DNA of 64,000 bases, taken from NCBI RefSeq assembly GCF_900636575.1, contig NZ_LR134293.1, forward strand, positions 1,861,501 through 1,925,500, read 5' to 3'. Below are positions 9,826 through 20,292 of the stretch, piece by piece. The position numbers and the translations under genes were made by a program. Origin of the DNA: Streptococcus canis. Its GTDB lineage: Bacteria > Bacillota > Bacilli > Lactobacillales > Streptococcaceae. Below the pieces are notes generated by a model that worked only from the letters and a program-made list of their open reading frames with translations, made no database searches and was not told the origin of the DNA. Each line of letters begins with the position of its first letter. The stretch's first letter is position 1.

Positions 9826-12800
9826 AAGTTGTCCTCCTCTCTCATTAGACTTAAAAAGTTATCTCGTTTATTTCTAGCAGGCAGGGTCAACAATCGCCTT
9901 GCTTGACCTAAGTCAAGGTCTGCTTCAAATCGGGTAATGGCTTTTAGTTGGTCTCCTTGCACAGACTTGCCATCACTGGTATAAGGGTTAATCAGGAAGT
10001 GCCCTTTTTTGATGTGTTCTGCTGCTTTAAGGTAAAGGTGATTGTTATAGGCCAAGAGGGTTTGAAGCTCATCCACCGAATAAAGGGCATTTCTAATTTG
10101 GTAGGCACCCGTCGCCAAATGCTCTTTTTCATTTTCCAAGAAAATACCTTTATAAGTTAATGCCTTATAAAGGCTTTCAACCAGTTTGTCATCTAGGGTT
10201 TTGAAAGCTGATAAATCCATTTTAGGATCCTGTAGATGCAGATACATAGCTCCAAATAAATGCTCTTGATCAGCTGGTTCAAACTGCTGCTGTAAAACAG
10301 CGAGGTATGTAATTAGTTGCGAGCTCAAGCCATTGTAAAATGTTCCAATATCAAATTGGCTAGCGCTAGATTTATAGTCAACAACTCCTAAACTACCATC
10401 ATCTAATTGGTCAATCCGGTCAATAACACCATGAACCAGCACCTGATCTGTCACATTTAGTTCAAAGGATTTTTCTTGGCTAATAACCTTGACATTTTGG
10501 CTAAGTCGTAAAATAGAGGCAGTTGACTTGGCAATATCTTCTAGTAGGTCTAAACTGTACCTCGCTTCAGCGTTATTTTGATAAACCTGCTGAAAAAGAT
10601 GCTCCTGATTGGTGTGATGAATGGCTTGGGTCAATTTATTGTCAAAGGATTCTGCTGTCTGATCTTTCATGACTAATTCAAACACGCGGTGTAAATATTG
10701 ACCATGAATTCTGGCATCAGGATGGATGGATTCAGCTTCTTGCAAGCCCAAAACATATTGTAGAAAATACTTGTACTGGTTATTATAAAAGACCGTCAAG
10801 GCAGTCGAAGATAGATTTAAAGGACGATCACTTGGAAATCGAGCTTCAATGACTTGGGGAGTCAAGGGTTTTGTTGCCAAGTGATTATCTTGAGTTGGAA
10901 GGGTTAACTGCTTTTCCCTTAATCGTCGTTTCAAGTAACGCAAGGCAACCGTCCAAAAAGTCTTGTCTTGATCCGTCATATCAGCTAGTATGGCCTGACG
11001 ATTAATATCAATAACACGTGATAAAAGGGCCTTGTAATTGCCAATATCACTGGCAGCATAGGATAAGCAATTTTTTCCTTTATCCAAAAGAGGAAATCCA
11101 AGCGCCATCAATTCCTTGAGGTAAGGAGAGAGGTCGTCTGACAGTTCATTGACCACTGTTGGCACGCTAAGAACCAATTCTTTAGTAGCAGCATTAAACA
11201 GAGATAGAGCAGTTTGGTGATTTTTCTGGCTATTTTCCGCACTGGCAATATCAAAATGTTGGTAACTGTTCAAGCTTTCATTTACCCTGACACGTTCTTG
11301 ATCTGACAGAAGCCCCGTTGTTGTCACTTGTTTTGGAAAGTGAGATTGGGTAAGACCGATGGCATAGACAAAGGGTTTTGAATGAGGCTGAACCAGATCA
11401 TAAGATTTTACCGATACGACATCCAAGGTCGCTGGTACAACCCGATAATGGGCGGATTGCATTCCCATTTTGATAAGTGCTAAACAGTCTGCCAACTTTA
11501 ATTTTTCCTGCCCGAAAATCTGATAACAAGAGGTTAAACTGTCTGAAAATGTTTTCCAAACTTCTTCATTTTTTTCTATTTCTAGCTGACTTTGTCCCAA
11601 ATTTTTCATATTTTCAGACAGTTGAATAACCTTAAAAAAAGCCATGAGCTTGTCTATCAAAGAAGCTCCAAGTTGCTTTTGACTTTTAAATAACGTTTGT
11701 AACGGAGAAAAGACCGCCTCTCTTATCACGTTTAACAGCTCCAGTGGGTAATGACGAGAGGAATTTATGGTAAAAGGTCTTGAAAATTTGGTGAACCCTT
11801 TAATATCTGCAAACTGAAGGTATTCTTCAAACCGATCAATGTCTTGGTCTGTAAAGGTTCCAAAAAGACCTGATTTTAGTAAATTTAAAATGTCCTCACG
11901 GCGCCAATTATAGCGCAAACTTCGCTCAAGAGATTCTATAAACTGAACCAAAGGATGGGCAGTCATAGGCTCTGCTTTTCCTAAATAATAAGGAATCTCA
12001 AACTTGTCAAAGATAGGACCAATTTGCAACTGATAGGCTTCGACATCTCCTAACAGAACTAAAATATCCTTATAGCGATACCCTTGGTAGAGTTTTTCAC
12101 GAATGGCCTTGGCCACGTGTTCTATTTCTTCTTTTTGGTGAGGGCTTTGCCAAAGATGAATAGATGCCTTATCTTCCTCCTGCAACTGCCAATCCAGTTG
12201 GGAAAAATCATGATTGGCTTCCACTAATTGAGTTAACCTTGAAAAGGCTGGAGCAAAGGTTTGTTCAGAAACAGCAAATACGGGCTTAGTCTGGTACTTC
12301 TGAGCAAGGTCTTGTAAAAAGTGACGACTTGCTTCATAAATATTTCCTTTGATAAAGGATTTCTGGTAGGCTTTTTGGCTAATGTAACTGCCAATCACAA
12401 CTGCCTGGCAGGTATCATTTAACAAAGACAAGAGATACTCTTCTTCAGCAGAAAAACGTGAAAAACCATCAATGATAATAACGGTGTTTGCCAATTGGTC
12501 ATTCAATAGACCAGCTTCAATTGCCCTCGCAAAGGTCATCAAAGAGGTGTCTTGGTTGTAATCTTGTTGAGCCATGATATGCTCAGCAAGACTGATTATC
12601 TTGATCAAGTCTCCTTGCTTTTCTGGCGTGTCTAAATCAGTTAACTCATAAACACTTATATGAGCAGTTTGTAATTCCTTATACAAGTCAACCAACTGCT
12701 TAACAAAAGCATGGTCATCTTTTAACCGACCATAAACAGACAGTTCTTCAGGACCTAACGTCATCAAGGCACGATAAAAAATCATGGCCAGAGACATATC

Positions 12801-13046
12801 ATCCAAATGCTGTTTTGGACGAGAACTCGTAAAAGTAAAGTACCGAGCCATCTGAGCAAATCGTGTGACTGTGATTGAAAAAGAGCCTCGTTCAGGTAAG
12901 AGAGTCAGCACCTCTCTTTCTTTTTCAAAGGAGAGGGAATTGGGCGCAAGATAAAATACGCGATAACCCTGACGAGCAGCCTGCCTTGCCTCAGCTACCA
13001 AAATCTCTGTCATTGAGTAGGCCATCTCTGTGTAAATTAGTTTCAT
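9822..13046 (-). CDS. rexB: ATP-dependent nuclease subunit B (RexB/AddB)
   Basis: 1074 aa partner of RexA. The N-terminal region is helicase-like ([16 protein letters not shown]), but I see no Walker A in it, which is usual for streptococcal RexB and unlike the Bacillus AddB N-terminus. The C-terminal RecB-type nuclease domain is clear: [31 protein letters not shown] precedes the ATG. It is the first gene of the rexB-rexA operon, with the two frames overlapping by 4 nt. Confidence 0.96.
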   Translation of the reverse strand: MKLIYTEMAYSMTEILVAEARQAARQGYRVFYLAPNSLSFEKEREVLTLLPERGSFSITVTRFAQMARYFTFTSSRPKQHLDDMSLAMIFYRALMTLGPEELSVYGRLKDDHAFVKQLVDLYKELQTAHISVYELTDLDTPEKQGDLIKIISLAEHIMAQQDYNQDTSLMTFARAIEAGLLNDQLANTVIIIDGFSRFSAEEEYLLSLLNDTCQAVVIGSYISQKAYQKSFIKGNIYEASRHFLQDLAQKYQTKPVFAVSEQTFAPAFSRLTQLVEANHDFSQLDWQLQEEDKASIHLWQSPHQKEEIEHVAKAIREKLYQGYRYKDILVLLGDVEAYQLQIGPIFDKFEIPYYLGKAEPMTAHPLVQFIESLERSLRYNWRREDILNLLKSGLFGTFTDQDIDRFEEYLQFADIKGFTKFSRPFTINSSRHYPLELLNVIREAVFSPLQTLFKSQKQLGASLIDKLMAFFKVIQLSENMKNLGQSQLEIEKNEEVWKTFSDSLTSCYQIFGQEKLKLADCLALIKMGMQSAHYRVVPATLDVVSVKSYDLVQPHSKPFVYAIGLTQSHFPKQVTTTGLLSDQERVRVNESLNSYQHFDIASAENSQKNHQTALSLFNAATKELVLSVPTVVNELSDDLSPYLKELMALGFPLLDKGKNCLSYAASDIGNYKALLSRVIDINRQAILADMTDQDKTFWTVALRYLKRRLREKQLTLPTQDNHLATKPLTPQVIEARFPSDRPLNLSSTALTVFYNNQYKYFLQYVLGLQEAESIHPDARIHGQYLHRVFELVMKDQTAESFDNKLTQAIHHTNQEHLFQQVYQNNAEARYSLDLLEDIAKSTASILRLSQNVKVISQEKSFELNVTDQVLVHGVIDRIDQLDDGSLGVVDYKSSASQFDIGTFYNGLSSQLITYLAVLQQQFEPADQEHLFGAMYLHLQDPKMDLSAFKTLDDKLVESLYKALTYKGIFLENEKEHLATGAYQIRNALYSVDELQTLLAYNNHLYLKAAEHIKKGHFLINPYTSDGKSVQGDQLKAITRFEADLDLGQARRLLTLPARNKRDNFLSLMREEDNL

Positions 13047-13083
13047 GGAACTCCTTTATTTGGACTGAATTTATCTTTGTTAT

Positions 13084-13089
13084 ATTATA
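13084..13089 (-). promoter_or_regulatory. Extended -10 promoter of rexBA
   Basis: TGCTATAAT on the minus strand is an extended -10, about 40 nt before rexB. The matching -35 region (TAGGAA) is poor, as is common with extended -10 promoters. Confidence 0.5.
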
Positions 13090-13221
13090 GCAAATCCCTA
13101 CTGCTTTTCCTATTTCTAGTCTCCATAAGAGCATAGAAAGATAGCGGTTTCAGGTACTAAAACAAGCAGTTCTCATTAATTTATTTTATAATAATAGCAG
13201 GACGAAAATGAAGGGATACTT

Positions 13222-14126
13222 ATGAAAACGGATAATTTGAGAGAAAGCCAACAAGTTGAAGATAGACGTGGGCAATCATCTGCTTCTTTTGGTGGAGGAG
13301 GTAATGGTGGAGGCCATCTTCTCCAACTGTTTTTTCAAGAGGAGGCTGGAAAACCAAGCTAGTTATCTTATTACTTATTCTGGTCATGGGTGGTGGGAGT
13401 CTATTAACAGGTGGCTCGTCTAATAATAACAATGCCTACCAGTCTAGCCACGTTACTCGTACAAGTGGGGACAAAGCTAGCCAAGAACAAGTAACATTTG
13501 TCAGCAAAGTCTTTGCATCAACAGAAGATTATTGGACCAAACAATTTCGTGACAAAGGCCTAACCTATCACAAACCAACTTTGGTTTTGTACACTGGGGC
13601 AACCCAAACAGCATGTGGGAGAGGTCAAGCCTCTGCGGGACCTTTCTACTGTCCAAGTGACCAGAAAGTCTATTTAGACATTTCTTTTTATGATGAATGA
13701 TCTAACAAGTACAGCGCTAAGGATGATTTCGCCATGGCCTATGTCATTGCCCACGAAGTTGGCCACCATATTCAAAATGAAATCGGCACCATGGATGATT
13801 ACGCTAGCGCCAGACAAGGAAAATCAAAGATTGAAGCCAATCAGCTCAACGTCAAATTGGAATTACAAGCTGATTACTACGCTGGTGCCTGAGCTAATGA
13901 TGTCCAAGGTCAGGGGCTCTTAGAAAAAGGGGACATCGAAGAAGCCATGGCTGCTGCCCATGCCGTTGGAGATGATATCTTGCAAAAAGAGACCTATGAT
14001 AAGGCAGTTTCTGACAGTTTCACACATGAAACATCTCAACAACGACAACGCTGGTTTGACCGCGGTTACCGGTATGGTGATTTTGATCACGGTGATACCT
14101 TTAGCGTCTCCTATGGTAAATTGTAA
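13222..14126 (+). pseudogene. Broken neutral zinc metallopeptidase (YpfJ-type)
   Basis: A membrane-anchored zinc metallopeptidase family gene, broken in three places. The start at 13222 gives MKTDNLRESQQVEDRRG plus a Gly-rich stretch, then the frame is lost at a run of six T (13330-13335). Restoring one T joins it to [19 protein letters not shown], the membrane segment. The frame then runs through [22 protein letters not shown] and is stopped by TGA at 13698. After that the zinc motif [13 protein letters not shown] and [10 protein letters not shown] are intact up to a second TGA at 13890, where Trp is expected. The rest (ANDVQGQGLLE... GDTFSVSYGKL) ends at 14126. None of the pieces should give an active enzyme. 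Confidence 0.88.
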
Positions 14127-14143
14127 CACAATAAAGAAAAAAG

Positions 14144-14161
14144 CATGCCATTAGGTATGTT
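14144..14161 (+). repeat. Imperfect direct repeat flanking repeat copy B (left)
   Basis: CATGCCATTAGGTATGTT, resembling CATGCCATGTAAGTATGCTT at 14338-14357 on the other side of repeat copy B. Confidence 0.5.
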
Positions 14162-14337
14162 TCAAAACCTAGACAAACTCTTTTTTAGAAGGTGTCAATG
14201 AAAATGATTTAATGATCACGATGTCAACTAACTCTTGAAATGCCTATTTTATCGCGTTTCAGGAGTTATTCTTTTTAGAAGAGCAAAAAAAGATTGAAGA
14301 AAAATTGTCCTAAGTGAACTTTTTCCTCAATCTGAAC
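14160..14337 (+). repeat. Dispersed intergenic repeat, copy B
   Basis: About 178 bp matching copies A (opposite strand) and C (same strand). Two hairpins are visible. The first is ACTCTTGAAA (14232 region) with TTTCAGGAGT; the second is AGATTGAAGAAAAA with TTTTTCCTCAATCT near the right end. Read on the minus strand the second hairpin is followed by a run of seven T, so it could terminate leftward transcripts coming from the OsmC-family gene or its decayed neighbour. Confidence 0.8.
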
Positions 14338-14357
14338 CATGCCATGTAAGTATGCTT
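14338..14357 (+). repeat. Imperfect direct repeat flanking repeat copy B (right)
   Basis: CATGCCATGTAAGTATGCTT, the partner of 14144-14161. The outer edges AAAAAAGCAT and ATGCTTTTTT also form an inverted pair around the copy. Confidence 0.5.
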
Positions 14358-14559
14358 TTTTTGACTGCTATTCATCAAGACTTAAACTCAAAAAATAACC
14401 ACAAGCTCTGCTCTTTTCATATTTCAATAACCTTTTGCTAGTCGCCATTAATAGGCCGTTATCAAGACTTAAAGAAGCCTTTCCTCTCTTCCCAGCTCAA
14501 CCTATATAAGCTATTAACCTACTTTCAACCTTAGAGGCATGTGCCATCAAACGGGAATT

Positions 14560-14908
14560 CGCTAGATAAGAAGGCTTGTAACACGCTGTCATGCTTGTAC
14601 AAAACAAAGCATTTGCTCAGATGGCATGTCTAAATAGGTGGGTATCTAACAAGTTAAAGTGCTCTTTTTCTACTTGACTGGCTACTTTTTAATATAGCCC
14701 CAAACATGTTGACAAGTCGTCCGTAAGATTTACGTAGTCGAAGGAATGCCTTGTGCTTCTTCAATCAAGCAACAAAAAGCCAAAATCGTTTCTTCTGACC
14801 ACTGATTTCCTTTAAATAATTCTCTCAAAGCATTGTAATGCTGCTGCGAATGTGCCATGACCCAATACTTTTGGACAAGCCCATTGTTTTTGGTAAGTTA
14901 TCAAACTA
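14560..14908 (-). pseudogene. Decayed DUF1722 (YbgA-like) gene
   Basis: Not open as a single frame. Minus-strand translation gives NGLVQKYWVMAHSQQHYNAL, then RELFKGNQWSEETILAF and IEEAQGIPSTT, a stop, and in the same frame LRTTCQHVWGYIKK. After a second stop and a frame change it continues VASQVEKEHFNLL. The KYWVMAHS..HY and HVWGYIKK blocks are what I recall of DUF1722 proteins (function poorly known, often fused to DUF523). It starts directly after the OsmC-family stop. The family call rests on remembered motifs; the decay itself is plain. The stretch 14358-14560 downstream shows no gene I can support. Confidence 0.6.
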
Positions 14909-14911
14909 ACA

Positions 14912-15289
14912 TCAGGCATGAGGTTGCCCTTCCAAAGTAATGGCCACTGTAACTTCGGGTTTAAGGAGTTGTTTCACACGGCAATAAGTTCCAATGTAGG
15001 CTAATAAATCTGCTTTCTTTTTGTCATCTAAAGCGTCATCAATCCTAACAAGCAGTTCAAAAGTTTCTTCCTCATAACTAGCCGCAACAGAAATCGCAAG
15101 TTTGTCTTGCTTAAATTGACGATAGTAAAAACCTTGCACACACATGGTCACACAAGAAGACAAGGCAATGACCAGTAAACTCATAGGAGTTTCACCTTGA
15201 TCAGTTTTTCCAAATAAGGTAATAGCTTCACCATAACCTTCTGAAACCGTGTGGTAAAGGCTGTCACCTGTTATTTTTGCCTGATACAT
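14912..15289 (-). CDS. OsmC/Ohr-family protein
   Basis: 125 aa from ATG 15289, which is preceded by GGAGGAAAATCAGA; a longer frame exists to 15325 but lacks a ribosome site. OsmC-type proteins are small dimeric thiol peroxidases or relatives. Here the family pattern ETPMSLLVIALSSCVTMCVQGF supplies the first redox-type Cys in the central helix. The second conserved Cys appears as GTYCRVKQLL near residue 105. The PLP..CPV context of strict OsmC is not obvious, so the exact substrate (organic peroxides or other) is open. It stands as a single gene with its own promoter between two decayed regions. Confidence 0.85.
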   Translation of the reverse strand: MYQAKITGDSLYHTVSEGYGEAITLFGKTDQGETPMSLLVIALSSCVTMCVQGFYYRQFKQDKLAISVAASYEEETFELLVRIDDALDDKKKADLLAYIGTYCRVKQLLKPEVTVAITLEGQPHA

Positions 15290-15353
15290 TCTGATTTTCC
15301 TCCACCTTTTGATCTTTTTCTCCAATAAGTTGACTTGGAGTTCTTTCTCCCCT

Positions 15354-15359
15354 ATTATA
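15354..15359 (-). promoter_or_regulatory. Extended -10 promoter of the OsmC-family gene
   Basis: TGTTATAAT on the minus strand, about 65 nt before the start codon; no good -35 is seen. Confidence 0.5.
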
Positions 15360-15386
15360 ACAGAAAAGAATTGTACTTCTATGTAG

Positions 15387-15405
15387 TGCCCTCCAAAAAG
15401 TTAGA
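15387..15405 (+). repeat. Left terminal inverted repeat of an IS3-family remnant
   Basis: TGCCCTCCAAAAAGTTAGA, matching the reverse complement of 15875-15891 (CCAAAA-GTTAGA core). Such ends are typical of IS3-family elements. Confidence 0.6.
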
Positions 15406-15413
15406 AATTATAT

Positions 15414-15585
15414 TTAAGCTAAGGATTGCGTCCTGTGCACAGGACGCAGTCCTTTTAACGTTAGTTTGATGCGATTGTGGTGGTAATAGTTAATATCCTC
15501 TGAAATAGCCGTTTCCAAAACTTCCAGGGAAGCAAACACCTTCTTAAATCCATAAACATTTTAGATTTCAAAGACCTAAAGAAGA
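15414..15585 (-). pseudogene. C-terminal fragment of an IS3-family transposase (minus strand)
   Basis: Minus-strand frame KVFASLEVLETAISEDINYY, then HHNRIKLTLKGLRPVHRTQS, ending at the TAA 15414-15416. This is the usual C-terminal end of IS3-family OrfB (YY.N.RIK.KLKGLSPV). Upstream, LFFRSLKSKMF continues in another frame, so one base has been lost near 15555. It runs head-on into a second fragment on the plus strand. Confidence 0.75.
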
Positions 15586-15861
15586 GCTCATCGTCCATAC
15601 AGACCGAGGTTCTCAATATACTGGGGCACGATTTCAGCACCTGCTTAGACGGAAAAAATGTCAGTCCCGTATGAGATCCATACGATAAGGCACTCATGGA
15701 ATCCTTTGGCAAAACATTAAAAAGAGAGCTTGTCAATGATGCTCATTTCGCAACCATTGAACAAGCTCAGCTTGAGATTTTTGACTTACTATAACCCTAA
15801 ACGGTTGCATTCGGCTTTAGGGTATCTCTCACCTGTAGAATTTGGAAGAATAACTCATTAG
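15575..15861 (+). pseudogene. C-terminal fragment of a second IS3-family transposase (plus strand)
   Basis: Reads ELIVHTDRGSQYTGARFQHL, then after a frame change DKALMESFGKTLKRELVNDA, HFATIEQAQLEIFDLL, a second frame change, and YYNPKRLHSALGYLSPVEFG to TAG 15859-15861. DRGSQY and the Glu of the MESF block are part of the DDE integrase core. The N-terminal two thirds are missing and at least two frameshifts are present, so it cannot act. Confidence 0.8.
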
Positions 15862-15874
15862 CTTAACTATTTTG

Positions 15875-15891
15875 TCTAACTTTTGGGGTGT
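15875..15891 (+). repeat. Right terminal inverted repeat of the IS3-family remnant
   Basis: TCTAACTTTTGGGGTGT, the partner of 15387-15405. It ends within 5 nt of the pheT stop codon (15896-15898). Confidence 0.6.
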
Positions 15892-15895
15892 TTTT

Positions 15896-18301
15896 TTAGC
15901 GTACTTCAGCGCCGACTTGCTCTGTCAATGCTTTGGTAATTTTTTCCATGTATTTGGCCACTTCTTCATCCGTTAAATTATCGTTGGGATTTTGGAAAGT
16001 AAGGCTATAAGCCATGGATTTTTTACCAGCCTGAATGGTTGCCCCATCGTAAACGTCAAAGAGTTTAATACTAGTCAAGCGTTTCACGCCAGCCGATTCA
16101 ATAGCAGATACGATTGCTTGATGACTCACATCACGGTCAAGTAACAAGGCAATGTCACGTGTCATGGCAGGGAATTTGGTGATTTCCACAAAGGTTTGAT
16201 CAGTAGGTAAGGCAGCTTCCAGCGCAGCCATATTCAATTCTGCCACATAGGTTTCTGGAATACTGTAAGCTTTAGCCGTTCCGGGATGAACCTGACCAAC
16301 AAAGCCAATAACCTGCTCATCTAACAGGATAAGCGCTGTACGTCCTGGGTGCATGCTTGCTAGGTCTTTGCTTGGCACATACTGAACATTAAGGTTGAGG
16401 TTATCAAAAAGAGTATCCAAAAGACCTTTGGCATGGTAAAAATCAACTGCCTGAGCTTGGGTTTGGAAATCTTTTTGTGCTACCAAGCCACAAATAGCAA
16501 AAGCAAAATGAGTGATTTCGTTAGGTAATTCTTCTTTTGGATTGGCTTTTTGTTCAAAAACTTTTCCGATTTCATAAAGGGCCAGGTTACCTTGCTTACG
16601 CGCTACATTATAAGCAACCGTGTCTAGCATGCCTGAAACCATATTTTGACGAAGTGCCGAACGTTCCACAGACATTGGCCACATGAGTTCTGTCAGATGA
16701 CTTGGTGCCACTGCAAACTCAACAGCTTTCTCCGGTGTTGTCAAGGCATAAGAAATGATTTCAGTCAAGCCCAATCCTTCAGCTAAGCCACGGACTTTAC
16801 GACGAAGAGCCTGTGTTGGCGTTAATTCTGCCGCTGTTCCTCCTGCCTCTGGCAAGGTTGTTGGTAACTTATCATAACCGTAAATACGCGCAATCTCTTC
16901 TACCAAGTCAGCTGGGATGCTAATGTCCCAACGACGTCGTGGAACAGCTACCGTGAAGCTTGTTTCATCTCCTGTCAGTCCAAAATCAAGTTGATCAAAA
17001 ATCCTTTGAATATCAGCAAAGGTCAATTCTGTTCCCAAACGAACGTTCACATAATCAAGGCTAGTTGACACCTCAACAGGTTCTGTTGGCAATTGACCAG
17101 CTTGAACACGACCTGATAAAACTTGGCCTTCTGCCAGTTCTTGTAACATGGCAGCTGCAAAGTCAAGCGCTTCTAAAACAGTTGCATAGTTAACACCTTT
17201 TTCAAAACGTGAAGAGGATTCCGAACGAAGGTTTAAACGACCACTTGTTTTACGAATCGATTTGCCATCAAAAACAGCGGCTTCAAGAACAACCGTCTGA
17301 GAGTTGGCATCAATTTCAGTGGCTTGACCACCCATGACACCAGCTAAAGCAACTGGTTTATCAGCCACGGTAATAACAAGATCTTCAGTGGTCAATTCAC
17401 GTTTTTCACCATCAAGTGTGACTAAACTTTCTCCTTGACGAGCCGCACGCGCCACAATCTTATGGTCTTCAAATTTGTCATAATCAAAAGCATGCATGGG
17501 TTGCCCAAAGTACAAGAGCACATAATTGGTCACGTCAACCACATTATTAATAGGGCGAATACCAGCATTCATCAAAAGGTTCTGCAACCATTGTGGGCTT
17601 GGTTTGACTTTTACATTTTCAACAACACGGCTAGCGTAAGTCAGAACTTTATCAGAGGCAATCGCCACTTCAATGGCTGCTGAAGTTGCCTTATCAGATT
17701 CTTGTAGATTTTTTTCTGGGAATGATACAGACTTGCCATAAATAGCAGCTGCTTCATGTGCCATACCACGCATAGACAGGGCATCAGCACGGTTAGGTGT
17801 AATGGATAATTCAATGATACTATCGTCCAAGTCTAGGTATTTAAAAATGGCATCACCTGGCACCGCATCTTCTGGTAAAATCTGAATACCATCTGAAAAT
17901 TCTTTTGGAATAATACTATCTGACAAACCAAGTTCTTGCAGTGAACAAATCATTCCAAGGGATTCCATGCCACGGATTTTACCTTTTTTGATTTTATAGT
18001 TATCAGCAATACGAGCCCCCGGCACAGCTACGATGACCTTAATCCCTGCTCTCACATTTGGTGCGCCACACACAATCTGACGAGGAGTTTCATCACCTGT
18101 ATCTACCTGACACAGATGCAAATGTGTCTCTGGCACATCGTCACAAGAAAGCACATGCCCCACAACCAATTTCGACAAACCTTCTGCAGGGACTTCTATC
18201 CCTTCTACCTCGATACCCGTTGTTGACATTTTCTCAGCAAGTGCTGCTGGTGTCACATCGATATCTACTAAGTCTTTTAACCATTTATAAGATACTAACA
18301 T
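15896..18301 (-). CDS. pheT: Phenylalanyl-tRNA synthetase beta subunit
   Basis: PheT, 801 aa from ATG 18301 ([18 protein letters not shown]). It pairs with PheS as an alpha2-beta2 enzyme charging tRNA-Phe. Domains in order are an N-terminal core; the tRNA-binding EMAP-like fold (about residues 40-150: [20 protein letters not shown], then GAPNVRAG); the B3/4 editing domain ([20 protein letters not shown]); B5; and the C-terminal ferredoxin-like anticodon-binding domain ([13 protein letters not shown]). No strong ribosome site precedes the ATG; a TTG 15 nt upstream is in frame. A dead acetyltransferase separates it from pheS. Confidence 0.97.
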   Translation of the reverse strand: MLVSYKWLKDLVDIDVTPAALAEKMSTTGIEVEGIEVPAEGLSKLVVGHVLSCDDVPETHLHLCQVDTGDETPRQIVCGAPNVRAGIKVIVAVPGARIADNYKIKKGKIRGMESLGMICSLQELGLSDSIIPKEFSDGIQILPEDAVPGDAIFKYLDLDDSIIELSITPNRADALSMRGMAHEAAAIYGKSVSFPEKNLQESDKATSAAIEVAIASDKVLTYASRVVENVKVKPSPQWLQNLLMNAGIRPINNVVDVTNYVLLYFGQPMHAFDYDKFEDHKIVARAARQGESLVTLDGEKRELTTEDLVITVADKPVALAGVMGGQATEIDANSQTVVLEAAVFDGKSIRKTSGRLNLRSESSSRFEKGVNYATVLEALDFAAAMLQELAEGQVLSGRVQAGQLPTEPVEVSTSLDYVNVRLGTELTFADIQRIFDQLDFGLTGDETSFTVAVPRRRWDISIPADLVEEIARIYGYDKLPTTLPEAGGTAAELTPTQALRRKVRGLAEGLGLTEIISYALTTPEKAVEFAVAPSHLTELMWPMSVERSALRQNMVSGMLDTVAYNVARKQGNLALYEIGKVFEQKANPKEELPNEITHFAFAICGLVAQKDFQTQAQAVDFYHAKGLLDTLFDNLNLNVQYVPSKDLASMHPGRTALILLDEQVIGFVGQVHPGTAKAYSIPETYVAELNMAALEAALPTDQTFVEITKFPAMTRDIALLLDRDVSHQAIVSAIESAGVKRLTSIKLFDVYDGATIQAGKKSMAYSLTFQNPNDNLTDEEVAKYMEKITKALTEQVGAEVR

Positions 18302-18441
18302 AATTTTAGTGCCCAAATCACTCGACTAGAGAATGCTCCCAAGCCTTGATTTGAGTATTTCCTTTCGTATTTTAAGTTCAAAACAAGTGTCTGTTTTGAA
18401 ATGAGAGAGACCTTGCTCCCTTAATTAACATTTTCTTTAGA

Positions 18442-18936
18442 TCATAATGATTTTTTCATCAACCGATCAGTAGCCACCAAATCTCCTACTGTAAAGCTAT
18501 GCTCAGAGAGTTTTTCAACCCCAAACTTAGCATAGAACTTTTGTATTTTCTAGTTATGTTCCCAAACACCCAACCAGACCCAAGTTTTCTCAGAATCGCA
18601 AGCTTTTCCAAGGCAAACTGAACCAGATAGTTACAACTATAAATTCATAAAATTTCAAAAGCAACTTCTAATTCCTGTTCAGTTTGAGCAGTTCTCAAAT
18701 ATAGTTTGAGGTAGCCAACAACTTTTCCATTCAAACGTAAAAACACACTAGACTCTCTGAATCCTCAATCTTTTGACTAACTTTTTCTAAATTGTCATCT
18801 TCCTTGAAAGATTCCTCCAGTTGTTCTAAAGTATTGTGTCCACTGAAGGTCTCCGTAAAGGGTTGAATAACTAAGCTTCTAAGCACCTTAACCTCTTCTT
18901 TTTTATGAGATCAATCGTAATTTCTTGAATCACATA
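18442..18936 (-). pseudogene. Decayed GNAT-family acetyltransferase
   Basis: Minus-strand translation gives VIQEITIDLIKKEEVKVLRS, LVIQPFTETFSGHNTLEQLE, then after a frame change SVFLRLNGKVVGYLKLYLRT and AQTEQELEVAFEI. The acetyl-CoA loop is damaged, and the tail FYAKFGFEKLSEHSF-like and VGDLVATDRLMKKSL ends at TGA 18442. VGYLKL and the FALEKL/FYAKFG blocks are GNAT landmarks. Several stops and frame changes make it non-functional. It lies between pheS and pheT, where a GNAT gene is common in streptococci. The gap 18302-18441 holds nothing else I can support. Confidence 0.75.
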
Positions 18937-19017
18937 AACACCTTAATGAATTGGCTGCGCTTTGTCAGCCAGTATAGACAAAATCTACTGACAAAGGGAT
19001 AGTGATTGATATTTCTA

Positions 19018-20061
19018 TTATTTAAACTGCTCAGAGAAACGCTGGTCTCCTTGGTAGAAGCCACGAATGTCATTAATGCCATAACGCAACATGGCAATCC
19101 GCTCTTGACCTAAACCAAAGGCAAATCCTGAGTATTCTTTAGCATCAACACCTGACATTTCCAAAACACTTGGGTGAACCATACCAGCACCAAGAATTTC
19201 AATCCAGCCTGTTTTCTTGCAGACATTACAGCCCTTACCGCCACACTTAAAGCAAGAAACGTCCACCTCAACCGATGGCTCTGTAAATGGGAAGTATGAA
19301 GGGCGCAAACGAATGCTACGTTCTTCACCGAACATCTTCTTGATAATCATTTCGAGAGTTCCTTTGAGGTCACCCATAGAAATATTTTTACCCACAACCA
19401 AGCCTTCAATTTGATGGAACTGGTGAGAGTGGGTAGCGTCATCGGTGTCACGACGGAAAACACGACCTGGAGAAACCATTTTTAAAGGCCCTTTTGAAAA
19501 ATCATGTTGATCAAGTGTGCGAGCCTGTACAGGACTGGTGTGAGTCCGTAACAAGATTTCCTCTGTGATATAGAATGTGTCTTGCATGTCACGGGCAGGG
19601 TGATCTTTTGGCAAATTCATGCGCTCAAAATTGTAATAATCTTTCTCCACTTCAAAGCCATCAACGATTTGAAAGCCCATCCCCAAGAAAATATCTTCAA
19701 TTTCTTCACTGGTTTGCGTTAACACATGACGATGACCTAGAGTCATTTGACGCCCTGGCAAGGTGACATCAATGCTTTCAGCATCAAGCTGTGCTTGAAT
19801 CTTAGCAGATTCGACAATCTTAGCTTGTTCTTCAAAGGCTTTTGTCAATAGGTCACGAACCTCGTTTACCTGTTTACCGACCACAGGACGCAAATCATTG
19901 GATAAATTTTTCAAGCCTTTGAGTAATTCAGTCAAAGAGCCCTTTTTCCCAAGAACAGCCACCCGCAAATCTTGCAGTTCCTTGCTGTGATTACCAGTCA
20001 AAGACTGCAAGGTCTCCAACGTTTTTGTCTTTAATTCTTCTAATTGTGCTTGTAAGTCCAT
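19018..20061 (-). CDS. pheS: Phenylalanyl-tRNA synthetase alpha subunit
   Basis: PheS, 347 aa, the catalytic subunit that activates phenylalanine and transfers it to tRNA. It has an N-terminal coiled-coil arm ([20 protein letters not shown] onward) and class II synthetase motifs: motif 2 around [20 protein letters not shown] and motif 3 [18 protein letters not shown] zinc-like [16 protein letters not shown] insert is also seen. The start is ATG 20061 after AGAAGGG; the longer open frame upstream is the T-box leader. Its expression should be governed by that leader, so pheT probably depends on read-through past the dead GNAT gene. Confidence 0.97.
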   Translation of the reverse strand: MDLQAQLEELKTKTLETLQSLTGNHSKELQDLRVAVLGKKGSLTELLKGLKNLSNDLRPVVGKQVNEVRDLLTKAFEEQAKIVESAKIQAQLDAESIDVTLPGRQMTLGHRHVLTQTSEEIEDIFLGMGFQIVDGFEVEKDYYNFERMNLPKDHPARDMQDTFYITEEILLRTHTSPVQARTLDQHDFSKGPLKMVSPGRVFRRDTDDATHSHQFHQIEGLVVGKNISMGDLKGTLEMIIKKMFGEERSIRLRPSYFPFTEPSVEVDVSCFKCGGKGCNVCKKTGWIEILGAGMVHPSVLEMSGVDAKEYSGFAFGLGQERIAMLRYGINDIRGFYQGDQRFSEQFK

Positions 20062-20079
20062 TATATTCCCTTCTTTTGG

Positions 20080-20286
20080 CGATGAAAAAAGCGTGCCACT
20101 ACTCCACTTCATAAGCGGAGCGTTGACACGCGGTACCATCCGTTTTTATCTGATGTCATCAGACCTTAATTAATTGTCTTTAGCTGAGTGAATTCCTAAT
20201 AGTTCCCTTAAGAAGGCTTCCAGTCACGGCCTCCACTCCCTGTTAATTTCCCTAATAGTACTAGTCTCATAGACACTTATTCAATT
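20080..20286 (-). promoter_or_regulatory. T-box riboswitch leader of pheS
   Basis: The minus strand carries the T-box sequence TGGTACCGCG (20129-20138). It is followed by a terminator hairpin GCGTG..CACGC with a run of six T (20085-20130). Uncharged tRNA-Phe is expected to pair with the T-box bulge and favour the antiterminator. A UUC Phe codon followed by A lies at 20190-20192 in the expected 3' side of stem I and is the likely specifier (inferred). Confidence 0.92.
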
Positions 20287-20292
20287 AGTTTT

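Noticed and set aside
15461..15736. 91-codon minus-strand frame in the IS mosaic
   Set aside because: It crosses both transposase fragments and mixes frames; only LFFRSLKSKMF in it is real transposase sequence.
20062..20139. N-terminal extension of PheS
   Set aside because: This sequence is the T-box terminator/antiterminator, and AGAAGGG precedes ATG 20061.
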